Positions 6,621 to 17,232 of a stretch of 18,098 nt of DNA are shown in pieces; position 1 is the stretch's first letter, and the number at the start of each line of letters is the position of its first letter. Made by a program: the position numbers and the translations under genes. The stretch covers positions 1 through 18,098 of the forward strand of contig CAKPVW010000041.1 of the NCBI GenBank assembly GCA_934196075.1, written 5' to 3'. Source of the stretch: an uncultured Anaerovibrio sp. Lineage in GTDB: Bacteria; Bacillota; Negativicutes; Selenomonadales; Selenomonadaceae. Below the pieces are notes generated by a model. That model was not told the DNA's origin. It worked only from the letters and a program-made list of their open reading frames with translations, and ran no database searches.

Positions 6621-6866
6621 GTGACGCTGGAGAGTTTGAAGAAGGCCCAGAGGGTTATCGGTGTCAAGCAGGTAACCAAGGCCATCAACAAGGATCAGGT
6701 GTTATGCGTATTCCTGGCCTCAGATGCAGATGGCAGGGTGGTACAGCCACTGAGAAGCCTCTGTGAAGAGAAATCCATAGATATGGAAACAGCCCATACC
6801 ATGGTGGAGTTAGGAAAGACCTGCTCCATAGAGGTAGGAGCTGCCGCAGTAGCTGTTTTGAAATAA
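6621..6866 (+). CDS. rplGB: L7Ae-family K-turn RNA-binding protein (YbxF/RplGB-like)
   Basis: This is a small RNA-binding protein of the L7Ae/L30e superfamily; Bacillus YbxF binds K-turn RNA motifs and associates with ribosomes. The 81-residue product reads LESLKKAQRVIGVKQVTKAI, then VFLASDADGRVVQPL, then MVELGKTCSIEVGAAAVAVL, the family pattern. I chose GTG at 6621 because AAGGAG lies 8 bases ahead; an ATG at 6594 would add 9 residues and run through that ribosome site. Position just before rpsL matches Bacillus, though no rpoC precedes it. Precise role in this organism is inferred from family. Confidence 0.88.
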   Translation: MTLESLKKAQRVIGVKQVTKAINKDQVLCVFLASDADGRVVQPLRSLCEEKSIDMETAHTMVELGKTCSIEVGAAAVAVLK

Positions 6867-6881
6867 CAGCTGGGATGTGTC

Positions 6882-6909
6882 AAAACCTGCTGACCAAGTC
6901 GGCGGTTTT
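6882..6909 (+). terminator. Hairpin between rplGB and rpsL, possible attenuator
   Basis: AAAACC pairs with GGTTTT and GCTGAC with GTCGGC (one wobble pair, one bulged T) around a 3-base loop. Only four T residues follow, so termination would be partial. It could reduce or adjust the ratio of RplGB to S12, or simply protect the mRNA. Confidence 0.5.
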
Positions 6910-6951
6910 AATAAATACTAAATACTCATTTTGAAGGAAGGAGGTGCATGT

Positions 6952-7332
6952 ATGCCTACAATTAATCAGTTAGTTCGCAAGAGCAGAGAGAGCATGCAGG
7001 AGAAATCCACAGCACCGGCATTAAAGAATTGCCCACAGAAACGTGGCGTTTGCACAAGAGTTTATACCACAACTCCTAAGAAGCCAAACTCCGCACTCCG
7101 TAAGGTTGCCCGTGTTCGTTTGACTAATAGCATTGAAGTAACCGCATATATCCCTGGCATTGGCCATAATCTTCAGGAACATAGCGTTGTTCTGATCAGA
7201 GGCGGACGTGTAAAGGATTTACCAGGTGTTCGTTATCACATCATTCGTGGTTCTCTGGATACTGCAGGTGTTCAGGACCGCAAGCAGGGTAGATCCAAGT
7301 ACGGTGCTAAGCGCGCTAAGCAGAAGAAATAA
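6952..7332 (+). CDS. rpsL: 30S ribosomal protein S12
   Basis: S12 lies at the decoding centre of the small subunit and takes part in codon-anticodon checking. The 126-residue product has [27 protein letters not shown] and [17 protein letters not shown]. Both lysines whose change gives streptomycin resistance in other bacteria (in PKKPNS and GRVKDL) are present, so no classical resistance substitution is seen. The ATG at 6952 follows GGAAGGAGGTG; an apparent upstream in-frame TTG at 6931 would run through that site. First of the rpsL-rpsG-fusA-tuf run. Confidence 0.98.
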   Translation: MPTINQLVRKSRESMQEKSTAPALKNCPQKRGVCTRVYTTTPKKPNSALRKVARVRLTNSIEVTAYIPGIGHNLQEHSVVLIRGGRVKDLPGVRYHIIRGSLDTAGVQDRKQGRSKYGAKRAKQKK

Positions 7333-7371
7333 TTTCTGACTACTGAAAGATTATGGAAGGAGGCAAAATAG

Positions 7372-7842
<471 letters not shown>

Positions 7843-7873
7843 TATAGTTTGTGTAATTAAGGAGCGATAAATA

Positions 7874-9952
7874 GTGGCAAGAGAGTATTCCTTGGAAAAA
7901 ACTCGTAATATCGGTATCATGGCTCACATTGATGCTGGTAAGACTACTACTACTGAGCGTATCCTCTTCTACACAGGTATCACTCATAAGATCGGTGAGG
8001 TTCATGAAGGCGCTGCTACCATGGACTGGATGGCACAGGAGCAGGAGCGTGGTATTACCATTACCTCCGCAGCTACCACCTGCCATTGGAAGAATCATCG
8101 TATCAACATCATTGATACCCCAGGTCACGTTGACTTTACTGTAGAGGTTGAGCGTTCTCTGAGAGTATTGGACGGTGCTGTAGCAGTTCTGACTGCTCGC
8201 GGCGGCGTTGAGCCTCAGACTGAGACCGTATGGCGTCAGGCTGAGAAATATAGCGTACCACGTATGGCCTATGTAAACAAGATGGACATTACTGGTGCAG
8301 ATTTCTACAACGTTATCAAGATGATGAAGGAGCGTCTGAATGCCAATGCAGTTGCAATCCAGCTGCCAATTGGTGCTGAGGATGACTTCCAGGGCATCAT
8401 TGATCTCGTAAAGATGGAAGCTATCGTATATGAGGATGACCTGGGCAAGGTTGCTGATGAGGTAGCTATTCCTGAGGATATGCAGGATCTCGCTGAGGAA
8501 TATCGCGAGAAGCTGCTGGAGGCTGTAGCAGAAGTTGATGACAGCCTCATGGAGAAGTATCTTGGCGGCGAGGAGATTTCCGAAGAGGAGATCAAGACCG
8601 CTATCCGTAAGGCTACTATTGCCTGCACCATGTGCCCTGTAACCTGCGGTACTTCTTATCGCAACAAGGGTGTACAGCCTATGCTGGACGCTATTGTTGA
8701 TTTCATGCCTGCTCCTACCGATATCCCTCCAATCAAGGGTGTAAATCCTGAGACTGGTGAGGAGGATCATCGTCCATCCAGCGACAGCGAGCCATTTGCT
8801 GCACTGGCATTCAAGATTATGGCGGATCCATTCGTTGGTAAGCTGGCATTCTTCCGTGTATACTCCGGTACTCTGTCCTCCGGCTCTTATGTATTTAACT
8901 CCACTAAGGGCAAGAAGGAGCGTATCGGCCGTATTCTCCAGATGCATGCTAACAACCGTAAGGAGCTGGACATCGTTTATAGCGGTGATATTGCTGCTGC
9001 TGTTGGTCTCAAGGATACCACCACTGGTGATACCCTCTGCGACGAGGCACATCCAATCATTCTGGAGTCCATGGAATTCCCAGATCCAGTTATTTCCGTA
9101 GCTGTAGAGCCAAAGACCAAGAACGACCAGGAGAAGATGGGCGTTGCCCTTCAGAAGCTGGCTGAGGAGGATCCTACCTTCCGCGTTCGCACTGATGAGG
9201 AAACTGGTCAGACCATTATTTCCGGTATGGGTGAGCTCCATCTGGAGATTATCGTTGACCGTATGCTTCGTGAGTTCAAGGTTGACTGTGCAGTAGGTAA
9301 CCCACAGGTTGCTTACCGTGAGACTATCCGCAAGGAAGTTGAGTGCGAAGGCAAGTTCGTACGTCAGTCTGGTGGTCATGGTCAGTATGGTCATTGTAAG
9401 CTGCGTCTCATTCCACAGGAGCCTGGTGAAGGCTTCAGCTTCGAGAATCAGGTTGTTGGTGGTGCTATTCCTAAGGAATTCATCAACCCTATCGAAGCAG
9501 GTATCAAGCAGGCTATGGAGGGCGGTATTCTCGCCGGCTATCCTGTTGTTGATGTAAAGGCTATCGTATATGATGGTTCCTACCATGAGGTTGACTCCTC
9601 TGAGGCTGCGTTCAAGGTTGCCGGTTCCATGGCATTCAAGAACGGTGCACTCAAGGCTAACCCTGTTATTCTGGAGCCAATCGTAAAGGTAGAGGTTATC
9701 GTTCCTGAGGAGTACATGGGCGATGTAATCGGTGACCTGAACTCCCGTCGCGGCCGTATCGAAGGTATGGAAGCCCGCAACGGTGCGCAGGTAATCAATG
9801 CATTTGTTCCTCTGTCTGGCATGTTCGGTTATTCCACCGACCTGCGCTCCAAGACTCAGGGCCGCGGTAACTACTCCATGGAAGTTTCTCATTATGAGGA
9901 AGTTCCTAAGAATATTGCAGAAGGCATCATTGCTAAAAACAAAGGTGAATAA
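7874..9952 (+). CDS. fusA: Translation elongation factor G
   Basis: EF-G is the GTPase that moves tRNAs and mRNA through the ribosome and helps recycle it. The 692-residue product has the G1 loop AHIDAGKT (17-24), DTPGHVDF near 81, NKMD near 135, then domain II, and the domain IV-V region with [10 protein letters not shown] and [12 protein letters not shown]. Length is that of the standard single-copy EF-G. The GTG start follows AAGGAG by about 10 bases. It sits between rpsG and tuf, 31 bases after rpsG. Confidence 0.98.
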   Translation: MAREYSLEKTRNIGIMAHIDAGKTTTTERILFYTGITHKIGEVHEGAATMDWMAQEQERGITITSAATTCHWKNHRINIIDTPGHVDFTVEVERSLRVLDGAVAVLTARGGVEPQTETVWRQAEKYSVPRMAYVNKMDITGADFYNVIKMMKERLNANAVAIQLPIGAEDDFQGIIDLVKMEAIVYEDDLGKVADEVAIPEDMQDLAEEYREKLLEAVAEVDDSLMEKYLGGEEISEEEIKTAIRKATIACTMCPVTCGTSYRNKGVQPMLDAIVDFMPAPTDIPPIKGVNPETGEEDHRPSSDSEPFAALAFKIMADPFVGKLAFFRVYSGTLSSGSYVFNSTKGKKERIGRILQMHANNRKELDIVYSGDIAAAVGLKDTTTGDTLCDEAHPIILESMEFPDPVISVAVEPKTKNDQEKMGVALQKLAEEDPTFRVRTDEETGQTIISGMGELHLEIIVDRMLREFKVDCAVGNPQVAYRETIRKEVECEGKFVRQSGGHGQYGHCKLRLIPQEPGEGFSFENQVVGGAIPKEFINPIEAGIKQAMEGGILAGYPVVDVKAIVYDGSYHEVDSSEAAFKVAGSMAFKNGALKANPVILEPIVKVEVIVPEEYMGDVIGDLNSRRGRIEGMEARNGAQVINAFVPLSGMFGYSTDLRSKTQGRGNYSMEVSHYEEVPKNIAEGIIAKNKGE

Positions 9953-9967
9953 GGAGGAAATTTCTAA

Positions 9968-11155
9968 ATGGCAAAGGCTACATTTGAAAGAACTAAACCA
10001 CATGTAAACATTGGTACTATCGGTCACGTTGACCATGGTAAGACTACCCTGACTGCAGCAATCACTAAGGTTCTGTCCGAGAAGGGTATGGCACAGTTTG
10101 AGGACTACGCTAACATCGATAAGGCTCCAGAGGAGAGAGAGCGTGGTATTACCATCAACACTGCACACGTAGAGTATGAGACTGACAAGCGTCATTATGC
10201 TCACGTTGACTGCCCAGGCCATGCTGACTATGTAAAGAACATGATCACTGGTGCTGCTCAGATGGATGGTGCTATCCTGGTAGTTTCCGCTGCTGATGGT
10301 CCTATGCCTCAGACTCGTGAGCACATCCTGCTGGCTCGCCAGGTTGGCGTTCCTGCTATGGTTGTATTCCTGAACAAGGTAGATCAGGTTGATGATCCTG
10401 AGCTGCTTGAGCTGGTAGAGATGGAAGTTCGTGAGCTCCTGAGCTCCTACGATTTCCCTGGCGACGACATTCCTGTAGTTGCTGGTTCCGCTCTGGGCGC
10501 TCTGAATGGCGACGAGGAGCAGAAGGCTAACATCATGAAGCTGATGGATGCTGTAGATGAGTACATTCCTACTCCTACCCGTGACACTGATCTCCCATTC
10601 CTGATGCCTGTAGAGGACGTATTCACCATTACTGGTCGTGGTACTGTTGCTACTGGCCGTGTAGAGCGTGGTCAGCTGAACCTGAACGATACTGTTGAGA
10701 TCGTTGGTATCGCTGAGGAGATTAAGTCCACTGTTGTAACTGGTATCGAGATGTTCCGCAAGCTGCTGCCAAGCGCACAGGCTGGTGATAACATCGGTGC
10801 TCTGCTCCGTGGTGTTGACCGTAAGGAGATTCAGCGTGGTCAGGTTCTGGCAAAGCCAGGTTCCATTCATCCACACACCAAGTTCAAGGGTCAGGTTTAT
10901 GTACTGACTAAGGAAGAAGGCGGCCGTCATACCCCATTCTTCAACAACTATCGTCCTCAGTTCTATTTCCGTACCACTGACGTTACCGGTGTTGTAACTC
11001 TGCCAGAGGGTACTGAGATGGTTATGCCTGGCGATAACGTAGAGATGGCTGTAGAGCTCATCACTCCAATCGCTATTGAGGCTGGTCTGCGCTTCGCTAT
11101 CCGTGAGGGTGGTCATACTGTAGGTGCTGGCCGTGTTACCGAGATCGACGCTTAA
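9968..11155 (+). CDS. tuf: Translation elongation factor Tu
   Basis: EF-Tu is the GTPase that delivers aminoacyl-tRNA to the ribosomal A site. The 395-residue product starts [20 protein letters not shown] and has GHVDHGKT (19-26), DCPGHAD near 81, NKVD near 136, [12 protein letters not shown] in domain II, and a C-terminus ending [17 protein letters not shown] lies about 9 bases ahead of the ATG, and the gap from fusA is 15 bases. It is the last gene of the str operon; a strong hairpin follows. Only one tuf is in view; a second copy elsewhere cannot be excluded. Confidence 0.98.
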   Translation: MAKATFERTKPHVNIGTIGHVDHGKTTLTAAITKVLSEKGMAQFEDYANIDKAPEERERGITINTAHVEYETDKRHYAHVDCPGHADYVKNMITGAAQMDGAILVVSAADGPMPQTREHILLARQVGVPAMVVFLNKVDQVDDPELLELVEMEVRELLSSYDFPGDDIPVVAGSALGALNGDEEQKANIMKLMDAVDEYIPTPTRDTDLPFLMPVEDVFTITGRGTVATGRVERGQLNLNDTVEIVGIAEEIKSTVVTGIEMFRKLLPSAQAGDNIGALLRGVDRKEIQRGQVLAKPGSIHPHTKFKGQVYVLTKEEGGRHTPFFNNYRPQFYFRTTDVTGVVTLPEGTEMVMPGDNVEMAVELITPIAIEAGLRFAIREGGHTVGAGRVTEIDA

Positions 11156-11190
11156 TTTGCGCTTTTTGGTAAAGTCCAAGTAAATTATTT

Positions 11191-11242
11191 CCTTAATATA
11201 AGGGCGGCTATCTTAGTCGCCCTTATAATTAAGGTTTTGTAT
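11191..11242 (+). terminator. Long hairpin ending the str operon
   Basis: CCTTAATATAAGGGCG (11191-11206) pairs with CGCCCTTATAATTAAGG (11218-11234) with one bulged T, followed by TTTTG and further T-rich sequence. It separates tuf from rpsJ and, being nearly symmetrical, could stop transcripts from either side. Confidence 0.85.
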
Positions 11243-11250
11243 TATTTTTA

Positions 11251-11280
11251 TTGACGAAAATAATATATGTATGTTACAAT
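11251..11280 (+). promoter_or_regulatory. Promoter of the S10 operon
   Basis: TTGACG at 11251-11256, an 18-base spacer and TACAAT at 11275-11280 put the start near 11287. A perfect AGAAGC/GCTTCT inverted repeat (11282-11298) overlaps the predicted start and might be an operator. Confidence 0.7.
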
Positions 11281-11286
11281 AAGAAG

Positions 11287-11414
11287 CGGTGTGCTTCTAA
11301 GTAAAAGTACCCCTGATGCGATGACGTGGTAGATGGCTTGACAGGACATATGGGCCTGATCAAGGGAACTATTACGGAGAAATGTTTGGGCCTGGAGCCC
11401 GGACGAGAAGGAGG
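11287..11414 (+). promoter_or_regulatory. Structured leader of the S10 operon, candidate r-protein-binding site
   Basis: The roughly 135-base untranslated leader contains two good stem-loops. CTTGA-CAGG pairs with CCTG-A-TCAAG (11337-11364, one bulged A). GTTTGGGC pairs with GCCCGGAC (11384-11404), directly in front of the AAGGAGG ribosome site of rpsJ. Leaders of this kind often bind an r-protein (L4 in E. coli) to repress the operon. I do not recognise the family, so the ligand is unknown. Confidence 0.45.
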
Positions 11415-11422
11415 AAAATAAA

Positions 11423-11734
11423 TTGTCTAAGCAGCAGAAAATCAGAATCCGTTTAAAGGCTTATGATCACAAAGCACTGGACCAGAGCGCAGTAAAGATT
11501 GTTGAGACTGCCAAGAGAACCGGCGCTAGTGTATCCGGCCCAATTCCACTCCCAACTGAGAAGCAGATTTACACTATTCTGCGTTCCCCACATGTAAATA
11601 AGGACTCCCGTGAGCAGTTCGAGATGAGAACTCACAAGCGCCTTATCGACGTGCTGGACCCAACTTCCAAGACTGTAGATGCACTCACCCGTCTTGAGTT
11701 GCCAGCAGGTGTGGATATCGAACTTAAATTGTAA
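11423..11734 (+). CDS. rpsJ: 30S ribosomal protein S10
   Basis: S10 is part of the 30S head and, with NusB, also acts in transcription antitermination. The 103-residue product reads [19 protein letters not shown], then GPIPLPTEK, then [20 protein letters not shown], and ends GVDIELKL. The start is TTG, with AAGGAGG 8 bases ahead; no ATG is available in frame before conserved residues. It is the first gene of the S10 operon after a folded leader. Confidence 0.97.
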   Translation: MSKQQKIRIRLKAYDHKALDQSAVKIVETAKRTGASVSGPIPLPTEKQIYTILRSPHVNKDSREQFEMRTHKRLIDVLDPTSKTVDALTRLELPAGVDIELKL

Positions 11735-11748
11735 TAGGAGGTGGAATG

Positions 11749-12393
11749 ATGGCTAAAGCAATTTTAGGTAGAAAGCTGGGTATGACTCAGATCTTTACTG
11801 AAGAAGGTCAGGTCGTTCCAGTAACAGTTGTTGAATCTGGCAACAACGTTGTTGTCCAGAATAAGACTGTTGAAAATGATGGTTATAATGCAATTCAGAT
11901 TGGCTTCGGCGCAATCAAAGAATCCAAGGTAAATAGCCCAATGAAGGGTCATTTCGCAAAGGCTGGCGTAGCTCCAGTAAAGTTCATTCGCGAGATGCGC
12001 TTGGAGAATGCTTCTGAATATAACGTTGGTGACACCATCGGCGTTGACATATTTTCCGCCGGAGAATTAGTTGACGTAACTGGTACTTCCAAGGGCAAGG
12101 GTTTTGCCGGCGGTATCAAGCGTCATAATTTTGCACGTGGACCAATGGGACATGGTTCCAAGTCTCATCGTGAGCCTGGTTCTACAGGTGCGATGATCAG
12201 TGGTCACGGTGGCCGTGTATTGAAGGGCAAGAAGCTGCCAGGTCATATGGGCAGCGAGAAGGTTACTGTACAGCGTCTGACTGTTGTTAGAGTTGATGCT
12301 GACCGCAACCTGCTCCTCATCAAGGGCGCAATTCCTGGTCCAAAGAAGGGCCTCGTAGTTGTAAAGAGCACCGTTAAGCCGGGCAAAAACTAA
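11749..12393 (+). CDS. rplC: 50S ribosomal protein L3
   Basis: L3 binds 23S rRNA near the peptidyl transferase centre and is an early assembly protein. The 214-residue product starts [16 protein letters not shown] and includes [32 protein letters not shown] and [10 protein letters not shown]. Two ATGs in a row occur at 11746 and 11749. I prefer 11749 because its distance from AGGAGGT is 6 bases and MAKAILG is the usual family start. Confidence 0.97.
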   Translation: MAKAILGRKLGMTQIFTEEGQVVPVTVVESGNNVVVQNKTVENDGYNAIQIGFGAIKESKVNSPMKGHFAKAGVAPVKFIREMRLENASEYNVGDTIGVDIFSAGELVDVTGTSKGKGFAGGIKRHNFARGPMGHGSKSHREPGSTGAMISGHGGRVLKGKKLPGHMGSEKVTVQRLTVVRVDADRNLLLIKGAIPGPKKGLVVVKSTVKPGKN

Positions 12394-12415
12394 TTCGGAA
12401 GGAGGATAAGAAATA

Positions 12416-13039
12416 ATGCCTACAGTAGCAGTTTATGATATCAAGAACCAGCAGGTTGGAGATATCGAATTGAATGAAAATATTTTTGGCGTAGAAGTGA
12501 ATGCAGGCCTCCTGCACCAGGCAGTTGTTATGCAGCTGGCTTCCCAGCGTCTTGGCAATCATGCAACCAAGACCCGTGGTATGGTAAGAGGCGGCGGCCG
12601 TAAGCCTTGGAAGCAGAAGGGTACCGGTCGTGCACGCAGTGGTTCCACCCGTTCCCCTATCTGGGTAGGTGGCGGTACTGTATTTGGTCCTGCTCCTCGC
12701 TCCTATTCCTTCAGCATGCCTCGTAAGCAGCGTCGTCTTGCTCTCAAGTGCGCTCTGTCTGACAAGGTAGCCAACGGCCAGTTGGTAGTATTGGACAGCA
12801 TTGATTTCGCAGCTCCAAAGACCAAGGCAGTTGTTGAGATGCTGAATAGTTTTGATGTTGATAAGAAGGCTCTGATCATTACAGCTGAATATGCTGAGAA
12901 TGTAGATAAGTGTTCCCGTAATATCCCTGGTGTTAAGGCTATTAACACTATTGGCCTGAATGTATTTGACATCCTGAACGCTAACAAGCTGTTCATCACC
13001 AAGGATGCTATTGCTCGTATTGAGGAGGTATATGCATAA
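12416..13039 (+). CDS. rplD: 50S ribosomal protein L4
   Basis: L4 lines the peptide exit tunnel with an extended loop and in E. coli represses the S10 operon by binding its leader. The 207-residue product contains [20 protein letters not shown] and [12 protein letters not shown], the tunnel-loop region, where macrolide-resistance changes occur; I see no insertion or deletion. Its stop overlaps the rplW start by one base (TAATG), suggesting coupled translation. Autoregulation through the 11287-11414 leader is possible but not shown. Confidence 0.97.
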   Translation: MPTVAVYDIKNQQVGDIELNENIFGVEVNAGLLHQAVVMQLASQRLGNHATKTRGMVRGGGRKPWKQKGTGRARSGSTRSPIWVGGGTVFGPAPRSYSFSMPRKQRRLALKCALSDKVANGQLVVLDSIDFAAPKTKAVVEMLNSFDVDKKALIITAEYAENVDKCSRNIPGVKAINTIGLNVFDILNANKLFITKDAIARIEEVYA

Positions 13040-13320
13040 TGGAAGCACGCGACATCATTATCCGTCCTCTGATTACTGAAAAGAGCACTACTCTCATGGC
13101 TGAGGGCAAATATGTATTTGAAGTAGCTAAGGCTGCTAACAAGATTGAGATTGCCAAGGCAATTTCTGAGATCTTCAAGGTAAAGGTAGCATCTGTAAAT
13201 ACCATTAACGTTGAAGGTAAGGTAAAGCGCATGGGCCGTTCCGTAGGCAAGCGCTCTGACTATAAGAAAGCAATCGTGAAGCTCGCTGCTGGCGAGACTA
13301 TCGAGTTCTTTGAAGCTTAA
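13039..13320 (+). CDS. rplW: 50S ribosomal protein L23
   Basis: L23 sits at the tunnel exit and is the docking site for trigger factor and signal recognition particle. The 93-residue product begins [20 protein letters not shown], and carries [19 protein letters not shown] and the [13 protein letters not shown] loop. GAGGAGGT lies inside the end of rplD, about 9 bases ahead of the ATG. Normal length. Confidence 0.97.
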   Translation: MEARDIIIRPLITEKSTTLMAEGKYVFEVAKAANKIEIAKAISEIFKVKVASVNTINVEGKVKRMGRSVGKRSDYKKAIVKLAAGETIEFFEA

Positions 13321-13342
13321 TAGGGAAAAGGAGGTTAATTAA

Positions 13343-14170
13343 GTGGCAATAAAGAGTTTTAAACCATATTCCGCAGGTAGACGTTTCATGACTGTAGCGT
13401 CTTTTGATGAGATTACTACTGATAAGCCTGAAAAATCCCTCGTTGAGCGTCTCAAGAAGAACGGTGGCCGTAATCAGCAGGGTAGATTGACCGTTCGCCA
13501 TCAGGGCGGCGGCCATAAGCGTCTGTATCGTATCATTGATTTCAAGCGCAACAAGGATGGCATTCCAGCCAAGGTTGCTACTATCGAATACGATCCAAAC
13601 CGCAGTGCACGTATTGCACTTTTGAACTATGCAGACGGTGAGAAGCGTTATATCATCGCTCCTAACGGTCTGAAGGTTGGCGACCAGGTTATGTCCGGCC
13701 CTGAGGCTGACATTAAGCCAGGTAACGCTCTTCCACTGAAGAACATTCCAGTTGGTACCCTGATCCACAACGTTGAGTTGAAGATCGGTGCTGGTGCACA
13801 GCTGGTTCGCTCCGCTGGTGCTTATGCACAGCTCATGGCTATTGAGGGTGACTATGCTACTCTCCGTATGCCATCCGGTGAAATGCGCAAGGTACATGTT
13901 AACTGCCGTGCAACTATCGGCGTAGTTGGCAATGCTGAGCACATGAACATCACTATTGGTAAAGCAGGTCGTGCTCGCTGGATGGGTAAGCGTCCAGAGA
14001 ACCGCGGCGTTGCTATGAACCCTAATGACCATCCACATGGTGGTGGTGAGGGTCGTTCCCCAGTTGGCCGCAAGCATCCTGTTACTAAATGGGGTAAGTG
14101 CGCTATGGGTGCCAAGACCCGCCGTAAGAAGGCTTCTGATAAGTTAATCATTAAAGGCCGTACCAAATAA
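13343..14170 (+). CDS. rplB: 50S ribosomal protein L2
   Basis: L2 is needed for subunit joining and peptidyl transferase activity. The 275-residue product has [38 protein letters not shown], and the conserved [13 protein letters not shown] with the histidine important for function. The start is GTG with AAGGAGG ahead. Standard length and position between L23 and S19. Confidence 0.98.
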   Translation: MAIKSFKPYSAGRRFMTVASFDEITTDKPEKSLVERLKKNGGRNQQGRLTVRHQGGGHKRLYRIIDFKRNKDGIPAKVATIEYDPNRSARIALLNYADGEKRYIIAPNGLKVGDQVMSGPEADIKPGNALPLKNIPVGTLIHNVELKIGAGAQLVRSAGAYAQLMAIEGDYATLRMPSGEMRKVHVNCRATIGVVGNAEHMNITIGKAGRARWMGKRPENRGVAMNPNDHPHGGGEGRSPVGRKHPVTKWGKCAMGAKTRRKKASDKLIIKGRTK

Positions 14171-14198
14171 GTGATAATCACCGGAAGGAGGAAATAAA

Positions 14199-14480
14199 TT
14201 GTCAAGATCTGTTAAAAAGGGACCTTATGTTCATGAAAGCTTAACTAAGAAGATTGATGCCCTGAACGAAGCTAACGACAAGAAGGTTGTAAAGACCTGG
14301 TCCAGAAGCTCCACTATTCTGCCAACTTTTGTTGGTCACACTATCGCAGTACACGATGGTCGCAAGCATGTTCCTGTTTATGTAACTGAGGACATGGTTG
14401 GCCATAAGCTTGGTGAGTTTGCACCAACCCGTACTTTTAAGGGCCATGCCGGTGAAGAGAGAAAGACCGGTCTTAGATAA
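14199..14480 (+). CDS. rpsS: 30S ribosomal protein S19
   Basis: S19 is in the 30S head and contacts the subunit bridge and A-site tRNA. The 93-residue product starts [17 protein letters not shown] and contains [19 protein letters not shown] and [14 protein letters not shown]. The start codon is TTG, preceded by GGAAGGAGG. Normal length, between L2 and L22. Confidence 0.97.
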   Translation: MSRSVKKGPYVHESLTKKIDALNEANDKKVVKTWSRSSTILPTFVGHTIAVHDGRKHVPVYVTEDMVGHKLGEFAPTRTFKGHAGEERKTGLR

Positions 14481-14505
14481 GTTGATTTGAAAGGAGGATT
14501 CCTCT

Positions 14506-14838
14506 GTGGAAGCAAAAGCAGTTGCTAAAAATGTTCGCATTGCACCTCGCAAGGTTCGCGTTGTTATGAATCTCATTCGTGGCAAGAAGGTTGCTGATGC
14601 ATTTGCGATTTTGAAGTTCACTCCAAAAGTAGGTAGTGAAGCTATATATAAGGTTCTCAAGTCTGCAGTAGCAAACGCTGAGAACAATTTCGACATGAAC
14701 GTTGATAACCTCTATGTATCTTCCTGTTTCGTAGATGAGGGACCAACTATGAAGCGTATTCATCCACGCTCCCGTGGTCAGGCTTTCAAGATTTTGAAGC
14801 GCACTTCCCACATCACTGTAGCAGTAGAAGAAAACTAA
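14506..14838 (+). CDS. rplV: 50S ribosomal protein L22
   Basis: L22 spans the exit tunnel wall with a long hairpin loop. The 110-residue product has [20 protein letters not shown] near the start and the loop [18 protein letters not shown] near residues 83-100, at which macrolide-resistance changes are known; the loop looks normal. The start is GTG with AAGGAGG about 9 bases ahead. Confidence 0.97.
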   Translation: MEAKAVAKNVRIAPRKVRVVMNLIRGKKVADAFAILKFTPKVGSEAIYKVLKSAVANAENNFDMNVDNLYVSSCFVDEGPTMKRIHPRSRGQAFKILKRTSHITVAVEEN

Positions 14839-14856
14839 TAAAGGAGGGTATTAACT

Positions 14857-15525
14857 TTGGGTCAGAAAGTAAATCCGCATGGTATAAGACTTGGCATCGT
14901 AAAGACTTGGGATGCTAAGTGGTATGCTGGCAAAGATTTTGCAGCAAACCTGCATGAAGATATTAAAATCCGTGAGCATTTGCAGAACACTCTGCAGAGC
15001 GCCGGTGTTTCCAAGATTGAGACTGAGCGTTCCAAGAACCGTCTGAAGCTGACTATCCACACTGCAAAGCCAGGTATGGTTATCGGCCGTGGTGGTTCCG
15101 GAATCGAGCAGGTAAAGGCTGGACTGAAGAAGTTCACCGACTGCAATGTTGACATCAATATTGCAGAGATTAAGCAGCCAGATATGGATGCAACTTTGGT
15201 AGCAAAGAGCATTGCTGAGTCCCTGGAGCGTCGTATTGCCTTCCGTCGTGCTATGAAGCAGGCTGTAGGCCGCACTATGCGTCTGGGCGCAAAGGGTATC
15301 AAGGTTATGGTTAGCGGCCGTCTCGGCGGTGCTGAAATTGCCCGTAGCGAGTCCTATCGTGAGGGTTCCATTCCTCTGCACACCCTGAGAGCAGACATTG
15401 ACTATGGTACTTACGAGGCAGCAACTACCTATGGTCGTATTGGCGTTAAAGTTTGGATCTTCAAGGGTGAGGTCCTTCCTGAGAAGAAGCAGCGTACCGC
15501 TGCTGTTGAAGGGAGCGAAGCTTAA
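14857..15525 (+). CDS. rpsC: 30S ribosomal protein S3
   Basis: S3 forms part of the mRNA entry channel and its helicase activity. The 222-residue product begins [18 protein letters not shown], has a KH domain with the GRGGSGIEQ loop near residues 73-81, and ends with a short acidic tail. The start is TTG with AAGGAGGG ahead. Its stop and the ATG of rplP overlap by one base. Confidence 0.97.
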   Translation: MGQKVNPHGIRLGIVKTWDAKWYAGKDFAANLHEDIKIREHLQNTLQSAGVSKIETERSKNRLKLTIHTAKPGMVIGRGGSGIEQVKAGLKKFTDCNVDINIAEIKQPDMDATLVAKSIAESLERRIAFRRAMKQAVGRTMRLGAKGIKVMVSGRLGGAEIARSESYREGSIPLHTLRADIDYGTYEAATTYGRIGVKVWIFKGEVLPEKKQRTAAVEGSEA

Positions 15526-15971
15526 TGTTATTACCAAAGAGAGTTAAATATCGCAAGCAGTTCCGTGGTCGTATGAAGGGTAAGGCACAGCGCGGCAACA
15601 AGGTTTCCCATGGTGATTATGGTCTTGTTGCACTGGAGCCAGCTTGGATTACTAACCGTCAGATTGAGGCAGCCCGTATTGCTATGACCCGTTACATCAA
15701 GCGTGGTGGTCAGGTTTGGATCAAGATTTTCCCTGACAAGCCTGTAACTGCAAAGCCAGCTGAGACCCGTATGGGTTCCGGTAAGGGCTCACCTGAGTAT
15801 TGGGTAGCAGTAGTAAAGCCAGGTCGCGTTCTCTTCGAGATGGATGGCGTGACTAAGGAAGTAGCAGCTGAAGCAATGCGTCTTGCAGCTCACAAGCTTC
15901 CAATCAAGTGCAAGTTTGTAACTCGCGAAGAGACTGAAAAGGCAGAGGGCGGTGAAGTAAATGAAGGTTAA
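15525..15971 (+). CDS. rplP: 50S ribosomal protein L16
   Basis: L16 organises the A-site region of the large subunit. The 148-residue product starts [19 protein letters not shown] and has [36 protein letters not shown] and [19 protein letters not shown]. The core is normal; the C-terminal end (AEGGEVNEG) is slightly extended and acidic. It overlaps rpsC by one base and rpmC by 11 bases, so translation of the three is likely coupled. Confidence 0.97.
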   Translation: MLLPKRVKYRKQFRGRMKGKAQRGNKVSHGDYGLVALEPAWITNRQIEAARIAMTRYIKRGGQVWIKIFPDKPVTAKPAETRMGSGKGSPEYWVAVVKPGRVLFEMDGVTKEVAAEAMRLAAHKLPIKCKFVTREETEKAEGGEVNEG

Positions 15972-16152
15972 TGAGATTAGAGATTTGAGCGCTGAGGAAC
16001 TTAACCAGAAACTTGCTTCTCTCAAAGAGGAGTTGTTCAACCTCCGTTTCCAGCTGGCTACTGGTCAGTTGGAGAACCCAATGCGTATCAAGGAAGTAAA
16101 GAAGACTATTGCCCGCATTAAGACTGTACAGACTGAGCAGGCTAAGGCTTGA
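15961..16152 (+). CDS. rpmC: 50S ribosomal protein L29
   Basis: L29 is a small helical-hairpin protein near the tunnel exit. The 63-residue product has [20 protein letters not shown] and the family hallmark [15 protein letters not shown], then [14 protein letters not shown]. The ATG lies inside the end of rplP (11-base overlap), with GAGGGCGGTG as a ribosome site within rplP. Confidence 0.96.
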   Translation: MKVNEIRDLSAEELNQKLASLKEELFNLRFQLATGQLENPMRIKEVKKTIARIKTVQTEQAKA

Positions 16153-16197
16153 TTTGATTCGACATAATAAGATACGTATTAGGAAGGAGGCTCCTTA

Positions 16198-16455
16198 ATG
16201 AGCGAGAGAAATGAACGCAAGACTAAAGTTGGTAAGGTAGTAAGCGACAAGATGGACAAGACTGTTGTTGTAGCAGTTGAGGATATCGAGCAGCATGCAC
16301 TTTATAAGAAGGCCGTTAAGAAGACTGTAAAGTTCAAGGCCCATGATGAAAATAACGAGGCTCATGTTGGCGACATCGTTTCCCTGATGGAAACCCGCCC
16401 ACTGTCCAAGGATAAGCGTTGGAGAGTTGTAGAGATCGTTGAGAAAGCAAGATAA
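16198..16455 (+). CDS. rpsQ: 30S ribosomal protein S17
   Basis: S17 is an early assembly protein that binds the 5' domain of 16S rRNA. The 85-residue product has [19 protein letters not shown], the conserved [13 protein letters not shown] stretch and [25 protein letters not shown] stands about 7 bases ahead of the ATG. Normal length. Confidence 0.97.
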   Translation: MSERNERKTKVGKVVSDKMDKTVVVAVEDIEQHALYKKAVKKTVKFKAHDENNEAHVGDIVSLMETRPLSKDKRWRVVEIVEKAR

Positions 16456-16491
16456 TTTCCGTTGGGAAATTCTGGTTGAGGAGGTTAACTG

Positions 16492-16860
16492 ATGATTCAG
16501 CAACAGACTTTACTCAATGTTGGCGACAACACCGGTGCTAAGGAAATCATGTGCATCCGTGTATTGGGCGGCTCTTATCGCAAGTATGCTAACATTGGTG
16601 ATATAATCGTGGCTGCAGTAAAATCTGCATCCCCTGGCGGCGTTGTTAAGAAGGGCGACGTTGTTAAGGCCGTAGTAGTTCGTAGCAAGAAGGGCCTGCG
16701 TCGCAATGACGGTTCCTACATTCGCTTTGATGAGAATGCAGCCGTTATTATCAAGGAGGATAAGACTCCTAAGGGTACCCGTATTTTTGGGCCAGTAGCA
16801 AGAGAGCTTCGTGAGAAGGATTTCATGAAGATCGTATCTCTGGCTCCAGAAGTTCTTTAA
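16492..16860 (+). CDS. rplN: 50S ribosomal protein L14
   Basis: L14 forms part of an intersubunit bridge and contacts L19. The 122-residue product starts [20 protein letters not shown] and has [34 protein letters not shown] and [20 protein letters not shown]. This is the standard length. GAGGAGG lies ahead of the ATG; rplX follows after 17 bases. Confidence 0.98.
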   Translation: MIQQQTLLNVGDNTGAKEIMCIRVLGGSYRKYANIGDIIVAAVKSASPGGVVKKGDVVKAVVVRSKKGLRRNDGSYIRFDENAAVIIKEDKTPKGTRIFGPVARELREKDFMKIVSLAPEVL

Positions 16861-16877
16861 TGTGAGGAGGTGCGACT

Positions 16878-17210
16878 TTGGCAATTACAAAACTGCATGT
16901 AAAGAAGGGTGATACCGTTCTGGTATTGTCCGGTAAAGATAAAGGCCAGCAGGGCAAGGTTATCCAGGCTCTGCCAAAGAAGGGTAAGGTTGTAGTAGAG
17001 GGCGTTAACAAGGTTAAGCGTCACACTAAGCCTAACCAGAGCGCTCCTCAGGGTGGCATTATCACCAAGGAGGCTCCTATGTTTGCAGCAAAGGTTATGT
17101 TGGTTTGCCCAGCTTGCGGCAAGGCTACCCGTGTTGCTCACAAGGAAGTAAACGGCAAAAATGTTCGTGCGTGCAAGAAGTGCGGCGAAGTTATCGATCA
17201 GACTAAATAA
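16878..17210 (+). CDS. rplX: 50S ribosomal protein L24, zinc-ribbon form
   Basis: L24 starts assembly of the 50S subunit by binding the 5' end of 23S rRNA. The 110-residue product has the KOW motif region [20 protein letters not shown] and a C-terminal CPAC…CKKC arrangement near residues 76-102. These four cysteines probably bind zinc, a form seen in many Firmicutes; others lack them. The start is TTG, with GAGGAGGTG ahead. Confidence 0.97.
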   Translation: MAITKLHVKKGDTVLVLSGKDKGQQGKVIQALPKKGKVVVEGVNKVKRHTKPNQSAPQGGIITKEAPMFAAKVMLVCPACGKATRVAHKEVNGKNVRACKKCGEVIDQTK

Positions 17211-17232
17211 GAAAGGAAAGGAGGATATCTAG

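Noticed and set aside
6952..7332. Streptomycin-resistance change in S12
   Set aside because: Both key lysines are present; nothing suggests resistance.
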